From Armigeres subalbatus (taxonomy: Eukaryota > Arthropoda > Insecta > Diptera > Culicidae), in contig NC_085141.1 in assembly GCF_024139115.2 (NCBI RefSeq), positions 43,831,065 through 43,895,064 of the forward strand: 64,000 nt of DNA. The letters run 5' to 3'. Positions 55,275 through 64,000 of the stretch are shown in pieces. Every line of letters starts with the position of its first letter. Position 1 is the stretch's first letter. The notes below the pieces were generated by a model. That model ran no database searches, was not told the DNA's origin, and worked only from the letters and a program-made list of their open reading frames with translations. Both the position numbers and the translations under genes were made by a program.

Positions 55275-57997
55275 TGAACGGCCTTGAGATCCTTCATCAC
55301 TCCTCATATCAGATCACGGGATATATCGTAGGAATCTTTAAACCAAACATAGAAGAAAGCGTAAAACTTTGAGACAGACTCAGCTGACCCATTTACTTGC
55401 GATCAGCTGATCCAAAGCAAATTAAAATAAACGATCGTGCATACGAAATAATATACATACAAGAGGGCAAAAACATTGCCACTGGTAAGGGACCAACGCC
55501 CGGCGATTCACATACGGAGCATCATATTTCAATTTTATTAGTGGCAATTATTGTACGCAGGGAAACGTTCATTACCTTTCCCAACGTAATGGAACGACAA
55601 GTACGTTATTAAGGGTCAATGTGGCATAAAATCACTATTGATAGTATAATTAATTTTACTTTCGACCGTTAAATCGAAATGGTCGATATATTTACTCGGA
55701 TTTTCCGGCGCAAACAATTGAGCATAATCTACTATATATGCTCAACTCGATGGGATGGAAGGATATGCACAGCCTTATGTGCCGACACCTTCCTAAAACT
55801 ATTTTTAATACTGATGGCAGTGAGATATTGTAAAAACAAGGCCGAATATATTCAATTACTCAACGCAAAGTAATTTAAGCAATCAACATAAATTTGAAAT
55901 GTTGCATGTAGGAATTTTTGGGTTAATTTACTTTTCATCAATTTAAAAGTTATGTGAGATATCGCATACCCTTATCACGGTTTGGCGAAACCGTCGAAAA
56001 CAGCTTAGTCAGATTTACTTAACTGGAGCGTGGTGGATTGACATGTTCAAACGTGCTCACATATTGGACAGTGCACGATATAGCGGTACATAGCCGCGAT
56101 CGTCATTGATGATGATGCATTGGCGCATATGTATAGGACACTAAGGAAAGAATTTGTTTGGGTGAGGAGCGCGGAATAATAACTTAGCCAAAATGATAGA
56201 GACAATAAGAGTCTTCATTGAATCTACATACACGTATACAGGTGTATTGATTTAAAGGGTTTGTTGCCCAGTATGAAAACAGAGAGAACATGATTTTGTT
56301 CTTACCAATATAAACTTGAAAAGAAATATTGATATTCGGGTCTTAGTGGTTCGGGAAAAGGAAGAGCCGACCCGGAGGGCTAATGATTCTTTAGGGAAAG
56401 GGGAATTTAATTCAAAGCCCAGTTGAAAGAAAGAGAAAATATTGATTGATTGATTTTAAGAGCATACTTAAAATCAAAGAGTAATACAAGCGGTAGCTGT
56501 TAATTGATCGGCGGTATGGTACGCTGTTTTACAAAGAACCCAAGTTGGGTTCGAATACAGATTTTAATTGAATGTTTTCACAACTCCGTTGGTTTAGTAG
56601 TATCATGCATTATTAAACATTTTGGGACTTGTTGAACATTACTCTGTGAGACAGCAATGTTCAAGTTTAAGTGTAAAGAAAGGGGCAGGACTTAGAGATA
56701 CTCATTTTATACAAAAATTATATGAATTAATACATTAGTAAATTGAAGTAGCCACTTGAATGTGTGCTCGAAATAAGAGAGTTTTAGAGAGTGAAAAGAG
56801 AACAGAATTTTTCCAAGAGAATTTCAAAGGAACATCCAAAAAGGGGCAAAGTTTCGTAAAGTATGGAAGTCCAATATTAAGGCTGAATTGGGTAATCTAT
56901 GACAAGAAATTAAATAACTGTTGAAAAAATTTGAAATAAAAAGGAAGATGTTTCGGAATTTATGGATTTTTCAAATAAGTTGATTAAGCATTTCGTGGAA
57001 AAGAACTTTAGGAGAATACATAAAGAATGAAAAGTTGAGTAATCAATGGATGCTAAAAAAAATTGAGGATATTTACGAAGTTGAAATTAAAACCACATAG
57101 TCTGAACAGATAAATGTGGGATGAAGAAAATGATTACGTTATTTAAGGATTCTCGGATCTTTCGTGGGGTCCAAAGTCCAGTCTGATGCAATTCATGAAA
57201 TCATTATGAAATTCAGAACTCGGATTGACTATATATACCGTGTGCTTTTCCAAGCTCGGGGTCAGTCCCAAATATTCAGTAACACCTTTATTGGAATTCG
57301 GCGCTTTCTAGGTTTCCCTAGCCGGCCTACCGAATACTCCAATTGAGTCAGGGTCAGTCCCAAATATTCAGCAGCACCTTTATTGGAATTCGGCGCTTTC
57401 TAGGTTTCCCTAGCCGGCCTACCGAACACCCAATTGAATCAGGGTTGTCCCTTAGACACCTCGACACTCGTGACTAGTGCACGAATCGAGATCTAAGTTT
57501 AAATTAATTAACTTCTTGAAAAGATAAAATGAACAGTTAAATAGTCCGTCGCGGTAAAATTGAAAATCGGTGTTAGAGTCTCCTGATAAATATCGAAAAA
57601 AGTGTTAGAAACTTGTGAAAACTTCACACGGAAAATCGTGCGCAATCCGTTGAAATGGATAATACCTGAGTTTAATTTCTAGGGAAAAGTGTAATTATAA
57701 GAAACAAGTGTTACATAGTAGAAGAAAAGTATTATTGTAAGAACTAAATAGTGTTACATAAATAAAAGTTCTTATTCCAATCGTAACTGAGTGTTTGAAC
57801 TAGAAAAACCGAAAGACCAGTGCCGCGCCTTCGGCCCCGAACACTTCATATATCGTGGTAGAAGCGTCTTAATATTCCGCTCGGGACATTTCCACTCCGT
57901 TTCATATGGTGACAGCGGTGGGATAAAAACCGAAAGACCAGAAGAAGGTGGTAGAAGCGTCGTAATATTCCGCTCGGGACATTTCCACTCCGTTTCA
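55275..57997 (+). repeat. 3' LTR (2630 bp plus a 93-bp tail)
   Basis: Matches the 5' LTR along its length. The first LTR end is TTTCA at 57900-57904. A tail at 57905-57997 then repeats TATGGTGACAGCGG (the primer-site region) and a second version of the last about 75 bp (CCGAAAGACCAG, GTGGTAGAAGCGTC, ATTCCGCTCGGGACATTTCC, again ending TTTCA). The target duplication follows the second end, so the tail is part of the integrated DNA. AATAAA at 57761-57766. Two stretches (55935-56035 and 57525-57685) differ from the 5' LTR far more than the rest. Confidence 0.9.
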
Positions 57998-59640
57998 CCC
58001 GGAAGCCTCCTTTCAAGAGGCCCGGAAGCCTCCTTTCAAGAGGCCCGGAAGCCTCCTTTCAAGAGGCCCGGAAGCCTCCTTTCAAGAGGCCCGGAAGCCT
58101 CCTTTCAAGAGGCCCGGAAGCCTCCTTTCAAGAGGCCCGGAAGCCTCCTTTCAAGAGGCCCGGAAGCCTCCTTTCAAGAGGCCCGGAAGCCTCCTTTCAA
58201 GAGGCCCGGAAGCCTCCTTTCAAGAGGCCCGGAAGCCTCCTTTCAAGAGGCCCGGAAGCCTCCTTTCAAGAGGCCCGGAAGCCTCCTTTCAAGAGGCCCG
58301 AAGGCCTCCTTTCAAGAGGCCCGGAAGCCTCCTTTCAAGAGGCCCGGAAGCCTCCTTTCAAGAGGCCCGGAAGCCTCCTTTCAAGAGGCCCGGAAGCCTC
58401 CTTTCAAGAGGCCCGGAAGCCTCCTTTCAAGAGGCCCAGAAGCCTCCTTTCAAGAGGCCCAGAAGCCTCCTTTCAAGAGGCCTGGAAGCATCTTTTCAAG
58501 AGGCCCGGAAGCCTTCTTTCAAGAGGCCCAGAAGCCTCCTTTCAAGAGACCCGGAAGATCCTTTCAAGAGGCCCGGAAGCCTCCTTTCAAGAGGCCCGGA
58601 AGCCTCCTTTCAAGAGGCCCGGAAGCCTCCTTTCAAGAGGCCCGGAAGCCTCCTTTCAAGAGGCCCGGAAGCCTCCTTTCAAGCAGCCCGGAAGCCTCCT
58701 TTCAAGAGGCCCGGAAGCCTCCTTTCAAGAGGCCCGGAAGCCTCCTTTCAAGAGGCCCGGAAGCCTCCTTTCAAGAGGCCCGGAAGCCTCCTTTCAAGAG
58801 GCCCGGAAGCCTCCTTTCAAGAGGCCAGGAAGCGACCTTTCAATAGGCGCCGAAGCCTTCTTCCAAGAGGCCAGGAAGCCTCCTTTCAAGAGGCCTGAAG
58901 CCTCTTTTCAAGAGGCCTGGAATTCTCCTTTCAAGAGGCCCGGAAGCCTCCTTCAAGAGGCCAGAAAGCCTCCTTTCAAGAGGCCCGGAAGCTTCCTTTC
59001 AAGAGGCCCGGAAGCCTCCTTTCAAGAGGCCTGGAAGCCTCCTTTCAAGAGGCCTGCAAGCCTCCTTTCAAGAGGCCTGGAAGCCTCCTTTCAAGAGGCC
59101 CGGAAGCCTCCTTTCAAGAGGCCCGGAAGCCTCCTTTCAATAGGCCCGGAAGCCTCCTTTCAAGAGGCCCGGAAGCCTCCTTTCAAGAGGCCCGGAAGCC
59201 TCCTTTCAAGAGGCCCGGAAGCCTCCTTTCAAGAGGCCCGGAAGCCTCCTTTCAAGAGGCCAGAAGCCTCCTTTCAAGAGGCCTGAAGCCTCCTTTCAAG
59301 AGGCCCGGAAGCCTCCTTTCAAGAGGCCCTGGAAGCCTCCTTTCAAGAGGCCCGAAGCCTCCTTTCAAGAGGCCCGGAAGCCTCCTTTCAAGAGGCCCGG
59401 AAGCCTCCTTTCAAGAGGCCCGGAAGCCTCCTTTCAAGAGGCCCGGAAGCCTCCTTTCAAGAGGCCCGGAAGCCTCCTTTCAAGAGGCCCGGAAGCCTCC
59501 TTTCAAGAGGCCCGGAAGCCTCTTTTCAAAAGACCCAGAAACATCCAAGAGGCTCAGAGGCGTCCTTTCAAGATGTTCAGAAGCCTCTATTTAAGTGGCT
59601 CGAAAGCCTCCTTTTAAGAGACTCGGAAGCCTTTTTTTTT
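57998..59640. repeat. 23-bp minisatellite, right block
   Basis: About 65 regular units of the same 23-bp repeat to about 59525, then degenerate units to about 59640. The centre is homogeneous and the edges decay, the pattern left by unequal exchange. A long plus-strand frame (57791-58846) starts in the LTR and reads through the array; it follows from the stop-free unit. Confidence 0.95.
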
Positions 59641-59824
59641 GAGAGCTCTGAATAATGAAAATTTCAGTCAACTTTACGGCGAATCATATATCCCATCCCG
59701 TTAATTTTCAGTTCCATTTTTCTTATAAATTACCCGTTTTTTATTTGCAGCAAAAAGTAGGGGTACCTCAATTAATGCAAAAGTGCGGAGGGGTACCTCT
59801 CTAGAAAAAGGTTGAGAACCGCTG
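59641..59824. other. Unique right arm of the hAT-type element
   Basis: About 180 bp with two subterminal GGGGTACCTC words (59760 and 59790) and the terminus GGTTGAGAACCGCTG. No coding. Confidence 0.6.
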
Positions 59825-59832
59825 CGATAATG

Positions 59833-60339
59833 AACTGATTCGGGGGGCTACAACCCATGTTTTTGGACAACGTCTTATTTGAAGGCACTGACAGTACCGT
59901 ACTGGTGTGGTGGATACGAGCCTTCTGAAAGAGCGCACATTACAATCCAATAACATAAACATTATGATCAGCATAACCGCGATCATGCCACTCGGGCGAC
60001 GACCGTATTTATGCTGACCATTGCAGAAAAGGTCACGTATCCACCCCGCATACCATGTATGAGTAGGGACGTAGCATTAGCATATGGAAAATAAAATCAG
60101 ATTGATTCTAACCATCAACGGAGTGCGTCGTCTCTTGATATCTAATTAATGGTCACGTCCCAAGGCAAAGTGTTTGTCTTATAACTGTGCCCGAGCAGCA
60201 CAAGTCAGCTAAAAATGGTTACAGCAACTTGATTGTGACTGAATCTGGTCACATATCAGTTGCAGAAACCAATTAGGAACATGTGTGTTGCTAGGGTGAA
60301 GTCAGTTATTACACTGGATGTCAAATCAGAATCCAAAAT
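59833..60339. other. No identified gene; short dispersed repeat
   Basis: 60195-60295 (CAGCACAAGTCAGC, GGTTACAGCAACTTGA) resembles 19245-19345. Otherwise nothing. Confidence 0.4.
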
Positions 60340-60500
60340 TGGGGACCGTCAGGAAATCATGTAAGATGTTAAACTTTAATATAGCCTTCATCTTTCGAAG
60401 GATTTCGGAGATTTATATACCGGAGACTCTCTAGCAATTTATCAGTTTTATTGAAAATTTTTATTGTTTGCGATAAACTATTGAAAAATTCAATTCTTAT
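60340..60500 (+). repeat. Family C repeat fragment
   Basis: AAATTGGGGACCGTCAGGAA, ATCATGTAAGAT, GATTTCGGAGATTTATAT and AACTATTGAAAAATTC match the copy at 6959-7210 in order. The terminal GACGTA block is missing. Confidence 0.55.
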
Positions 60501-61114
60501 CCTACCCAGTAAAAATATCAGAACCAATCAATCTCGTTCATGCTTTCCTAACGCGGACATCAGAATTATGTAAGTTACGGGCTTTTTGACCCATCGTTTC
60601 ATTTTCTGTGGGTATTTCTGTTCGAGGATCCACGGTGAGTAGTCACAAAGAGCGGACAGAACGATGGCGTCGGTAGCGGTTCCAGCATCGATGGCGGTGG
60701 TTTCTGCATCTATAGCAGTTCAGTGGCAAACTATTGAGTGGCTATTGTCGGCGTCAGTGGCTCCCCAGTGAAATTCGTGGTTCTTGATTTAATTTTGTTG
60801 CAGTTGATTGGGAAGGCGCATTATTGAAACTAAATTGGTTCATTTGAGAACCTCAATTTTATAGTAGAAGAGGTTGAGAGGTTGAAGTGATTTCATCAAA
60901 GTTCAAATCATCATTGCTTGGCGAGAGCAGAAAATTGACTTCGGCGGCAAAATCACAAATGCGCGTCGGACTATTGAGAGTATTTTATACAAGGGAAGGA
61001 CAAACCCTGGATGAATCTGGTTCAAAGTGAAAATTAATCCGCAGAAAGTTGCTGTTCGTAGAAGAATAAAGTGCGCGTGACAAAGAGAGATGCTGCACGC
61101 AAAAAAAAGCGTGA
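60501..61114. other. No identified gene
   Basis: A GC-richer stretch at 60640-60760 repeats GGCGTCGGTAGCGGTTCC- and GGCGGTGG-type words on one strand. No domain recognised. Confidence 0.4.
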
Positions 61115-61264
61115 ATGAAAGAAAGAGGGGGGGTAAGGGTCCTTGAGCGAAGTGTGACGATCCATACCAAATTTTCAGATGTTCCATATGAAAAGTGTGA
61201 CATAGGGGCGAGGGGGGTTGAAAATGCTCAATTTTAGCGTTACGTAATAAATAAATCTTCCCAT
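61115..61264 (+). repeat. MITE-like fragment (GGGGCGAGGGGGG type)
   Basis: GGGTCCTTGAGCGAAGTGTG, ACCAAATTTTCAGATGTTCC and GCGTTACGTAATAAATAA parallel the block at 63704-63845. Related end fragments occur at 31755. Confidence 0.55.
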
Positions 61265-61810
61265 AGGACATTTGACCGATTGAGACATTTGGTCAAATAG
61301 GACATTCGGCCGAATACGACATTTGGCACTTTTTACAGCGAGAAGTGAGAAATGAGACGTCTCACTTCTCACTTCTCATTTCTTACTTCTCACTGTGAAA
61401 AGTAAATAGTGCGAAATGGGTAATCAGCTGTCTCAATACCCACTTCGCGCTTCTCAATTTTTACAGTGAGAAGTGCAAAATGAGGAGTGAGAATGGAGAC
61501 GTCTCACTTCTCACTTCTAATTAATCACTCCTCACTTCGTCTCACCTTTCACTCTGCACTACTCACTTTTCACTTTTCACACCCTATTTCTCGCTTTTCA
61601 AATGACCTTTTCGGTCGAATAACCTCTAAATGACCTTTTCGGCCAAATGATCCTTCCGACCAAATGACCCTTTCGTCTATATGACCCTTTCGGCCAAATG
61701 ACCTTTTCAGCCAAATGGCCCTTTCGGCCAAATGACACTTTCGGCCAAATGGTCTGTTCGGCCAAATGGTATATTCAGCCAAACAACTTTCGGCTTATTC
61801 GGTAAAACGG
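61265..61810. repeat. Two minisatellites: GTGAGAAGTGAGA and TTTCGGCCAAATGACC
   Basis: First a GAGAAGTGAGA / TCTCACTTCTCA array with GAGACGTCTC palindromes (61330-61580), then about a dozen irregular units of TTTCGGCCAAATGACC (61600-61800). The minus strand of the second reads as a FGRKGHL peptide repeat, which is not a gene. Confidence 0.85.
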
Positions 61811-62311
61811 CCCTTCCCTTGGTAGCAGAATTACGAGCGCGCGTCTGTGGGACACTTGGTTCGCAGGGATGGCATCAGTAGCAGACAGGTGAAACTTTCT
61901 CTCAAGATTCTCATTTGGTTTTGCTGCTGTTTGTGATTAGGAAGACGTATTATTGAAAATAAAACGAACCAAGACCAACTTTCTATATAAAAGAAAACTG
62001 ATCCGAGAAGAAGTTTCCTCATTGTATAAAACACAGTCACTATGTTACGGCAAAAACATCGCAACGAGATCCTTCCGTTGTCCAACGTTTACTTTGCGGC
62101 CGTGTCTTCTGATTTTCTAAATCCAGAAATTTGGGCATACTTACCAAGTAGCGGGCACATTAATGGATGTGGCAAGCATCATTTTCGTGTACCAGATACA
62201 AAGTCAAACACAGCTGCTTCCGACTGCGTAATGTTGTATTCCAGCCGAAAATCCGAATTGTATCTTATCCATTTGAATCAGCCGAAGAGTCATGAAAATC
62301 GCGAACACCAA
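61811..62311. other. Spacer between minisatellite and endonuclease fragment
   Basis: Contains a 97-codon plus-strand frame (62042-62335) without recognised domain. It overlaps the edge of the RTE-type fragment, whose similarity ends about 62335. Confidence 0.4.
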
Positions 62312-62975
62312 TCAACAAAATACAACCGTTTCTAACATCGTTCGCTGTGATCTTTCGTTCGATACAGTTGACAACCGTGATCGAATTTTACTGACAACGA
62401 GGTAGTGATCAAAGTCAATGTGCGGACCTCTGAATGTCCGCACATCGATAACATCCGAGAAATGGCGCCAATCCACCAGAACATGGTCTATCTGGTTGAA
62501 AGTTTCACCATTTGGGTGTCTCCAGGTGTGCTTTCGGATATTCTTTTGTGCAAAGTAGGTGCTACTGATGGCCATCCCTCTGGTAGCAGCGAAATTTACT
62601 AGCCGTAGGCCGTTGTCATTGGTAGCGGAGTGAAGGCTCTCCCTACCGATTATGGAACGGAAAAGTCCTCTCTACCGACCTGAGCGTTAGCGTCTCCGAT
62701 AACAATTTTCACGTCATGCTTTGGGCACTCTCCATAGGCTTTATCAAGACATTCATAAAACGTGTCCTTCACGTCGTCGGATTTATCGTTTGTCGGTGCG
62801 TAAACGTTGATTAGGCTGTAATTGAAGAATTTGCCCCGTATCCTCAACACACAGATTCGTTCGCTAATGGGTTTCCACCGCATCACTCGCTTCATCTGCT
62901 TGCCCATCACTACGAAACCAACTCCATGCTCTGCTTTCCCTTGATGTCAACCCACCATTTTGCGGTCATTTGATA
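62312..62975 (-). pseudogene. RTE-type endonuclease fragment
   Basis: Minus-strand frames 62650-62910 and 62312-62575 encode the middle and end of an APE endonuclease: MGKQMKRVMRWKPISERICV, LINVYAPTNDKSDD, VKIVIGDANAQVGRED, then HTWRHPNGETFNQIDHVLVD and GPHIDFDHYLVVSKIR. GDANAQVG and the QIDHVLVD and DHYLV motifs are those of RTE-related LINEs. A frameshift separates the halves near 62650. RT is absent and the N-terminus is cut near 62975. No target duplication identified. Confidence 0.85.
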
Positions 62976-63655
62976 AGTGAGAAATTAGGAGTGAGAAGAG
63001 AGATGTGTCAATTCTCATTTCTCATATCTCACTGTAACAAGTGAGAAGCGTGAGTATGTAGTGAGACGTCTCACTACCCATTTCGCACTACTCACTTTTC
63101 ACAGTGAGAAGTGAGAATTTAGGAGTGAGAAGTGAGTCGTCTCACTTCTCACTTCTCATTTCTTACGTCTCACTACTCACTTCGCGCTTCTTACTTTTTA
63201 CAGTGAGCAGTGAGAAATGACGCAGTGAGACGTCTCACTTTTCTTTCTTTATTCTCTCTTCACGCTTCTCACATTTTACAGTGAGAAGTAATAAATAAGG
63301 AATGAGAATTGAGACGTTTTTCTTCTCACTACTAATTTCTAACCTTTCAAATCACCTATTTGGTCAAACGTCCTATTCGGTCAAATGTTCTATTCGGCCA
63401 AATGTCTTATTGGACTAAATGTTTTATTCGGCCAAATGTCTTTTTCGGCTAAACAACCCTTTCGGCCAAACGACCCTTTCAGCCAAATGACCTTTATGGC
63501 CAAATGACCTTTTCGGCCAAATGACCTTTTCGGCCAAATGACTTTTGGCCAAAAGACTTTCGGCCGGATGGGTTTCGGCCTAACGGTTTTTTGGGATAGT
63601 GGAATACGGCCAAATGGTTTTCGGCCGAATGGGTTTTGACCAAATGACTCTTTCC
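62976..63655. repeat. Second pair of minisatellites, same order as 61265
   Basis: GTGAGAAGTGAGA-type array (62976-63330), then TTTCGGCCAAATGACC-type units (63340-63655). The pair repeats the order at 61265-61810, so a composite unit was duplicated, or both are ends of one larger element with the endonuclease fragment between. Confidence 0.8.
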
Positions 63656-63703
63656 CGCGCTAAAGGATGCCTTTTGAACAGGCATGGCTACTTGCTAGAC
63701 GCA

Positions 63704-63845
63704 GATAAAATTAGGGAGCATCCACAAATTACTAAATGCTTAGAGAGGGGAGGGGGTTGAACGACGTGTGACCATTCGTACCAAATTTCCAGATGTTTCA
63801 TACAAAAAGTATGGCATAGGAGTAGAGAGGGGGGACGCTCTCCTG
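63704..63845 (+). repeat. MITE-like fragment, second copy
   Basis: GGGAGCATCCACAAATTACT, GAGGGGAGGGGGTTGA, ACCAAATTTCCAGATGTTTC and AAAAAGTATGGCATAGGAG, parallel to 61115-61264. Confidence 0.55.
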
Positions 63846-63852
63846 GAACAAT

Positions 63853-64000
63853 ATACAGGTAAACTTCGATATAACGTACATATCGATTTCAAGTATGTAC
63901 GTTATATCGAATTGTACGTTATATCGAAGCATGAGTAATCATCCTTATTTTACATTACATAAATGTTGTACTATCATGTACTTTATGGGCGAATTTTATT
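63853..64000 (+). mobile_element. pogo/Tc1-like terminus, runs off the window
   Basis: TACAGGTAAACTTCGATATA begins a stretch in which ACGTTATATCGAA and its complement recur four times within 70 bp. This is the style of pogo-like terminal and subterminal repeats. The other end lies outside. Confidence 0.5.

Larger units (their letters stand above)
42926..57997 (+). mobile_element. Ty3/gypsy-type LTR retrotransposon, 15 kb, inserted in the minisatellite
   Basis: Two long direct repeats (5' LTR 42926-45568, 3' LTR 55275-57997) begin TGAACGGCC and end in CA. CCCG at 42922-42925 and 57998-58001 is the 4-bp target duplication; removing one copy plus the element restores an uninterrupted minisatellite unit. 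The interior has gag, two protease-like domains, RT and partial RNase H in the order of Ty3/gypsy, but no integrase and no env frame. Many frameshifts; it is inactive as read. LTRs of 2.6 kb are much longer than usual for insect gypsy elements (a few hundred bp). Confidence 0.92.
41468..59824. mobile_element. hAT-type element carrying a 23-bp minisatellite and a nested LTR element
   Basis: Left terminus CAGCGGTTCTCAACCTGGGG, right terminus the inverse of CAGCGGTTCTCAACCT. CGATAATG lies directly outside both (41460-41467 and 59825-59832): an exact 8-bp duplication. GGGGTACCT-type words occur subterminally, about three in the left end and two in the right, as expected for hAT transposase sites. 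Of the 18.36 kb, about 15.08 kb is the later LTR insertion, leaving an original element of about 3.3 kb, most of it minisatellite. No transposase. The terminus style is that of hAT/Buster-like elements. Confidence 0.9.

Noticed and set aside
57791..58846. 351-codon ORF at the 3' LTR and array
   Set aside because: It begins in the LTR end and reads through the same minisatellite; both parts are explained as repeats.
61570..61782. 70-codon ORF with FGRKGHL repeats
   Set aside because: Translation of a short minisatellite; same for 63494-63685.

Overview
The window looks like repeat-dense intergenic DNA of a culicine mosquito, most likely Aedes. The reasons are many short inverted-repeat elements nested in one another, tRNA-derived SINEs of the type common in Aedes, decayed R1-, Jockey- and RTE-type non-LTR retrotransposons, a Ty3/gypsy LTR element, and AT-rich DNA between them. 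The organism call is inference from repeat style; no host marker gene is present. I found no convincing multi-exon host gene. One compact 95-codon ORF on the minus strand (14696-14983) has the signs of a small transcription unit.

Layout. 52-5866: a 5.5-kb R1-clade retrotransposon (minus strand) sits inside an older repeat and is bounded by a 15-bp target duplication. 5867-18600: small elements, including a hAT-type MITE with an 8-bp duplication (7485-7967), non-LTR fragments (9636-10078, 11029-11533), a 37-bp-arm hairpin (11915-12002) and several copies of one repeat called here family A. 18613-19029: a tRNA-derived SINE with a 13-bp duplication. 19371-23584: a hAT-type fold-back element holding two other inverted-repeat elements, with target duplications readable at all three levels. 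24190-30880: a roughly 128-bp satellite in two opposite orientations, split by a Jockey-type element with an internal deletion. 30880-41460: more fold-back elements, including a 3.1-kb inverted-repeat element with an 11-bp duplication and two long hairpins.

The main feature is 41468-59824. One hAT-type element (matching termini, exact 8-bp duplication CGATAATG) has an interior taken over by a 23-bp minisatellite of roughly 95 or more units. Into that array a 15-kb Ty3/gypsy element with unusually long LTRs (about 2.64 kb) inserted, duplicating CCCG. The LTR element has a broken gag, two aspartic-protease-like domains separated by about 200 unrecognised residues, a reverse transcriptase, part of an RNase H, no integrase, and about 4 kb of non-coding 3' interior. 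Its 3' LTR carries a 93-bp tail that repeats the primer-site region and the LTR end.

59833-64000 holds paired blocks of simple minisatellites around an RTE-type endonuclease fragment, and a pogo-like terminus at the window edge. Nothing here works as a pathway. The elements are parasites and relics whose nesting gives a relative time order. Apart from the 95-aa ORF, all coding signal comes from transposons, nearly all of it broken.
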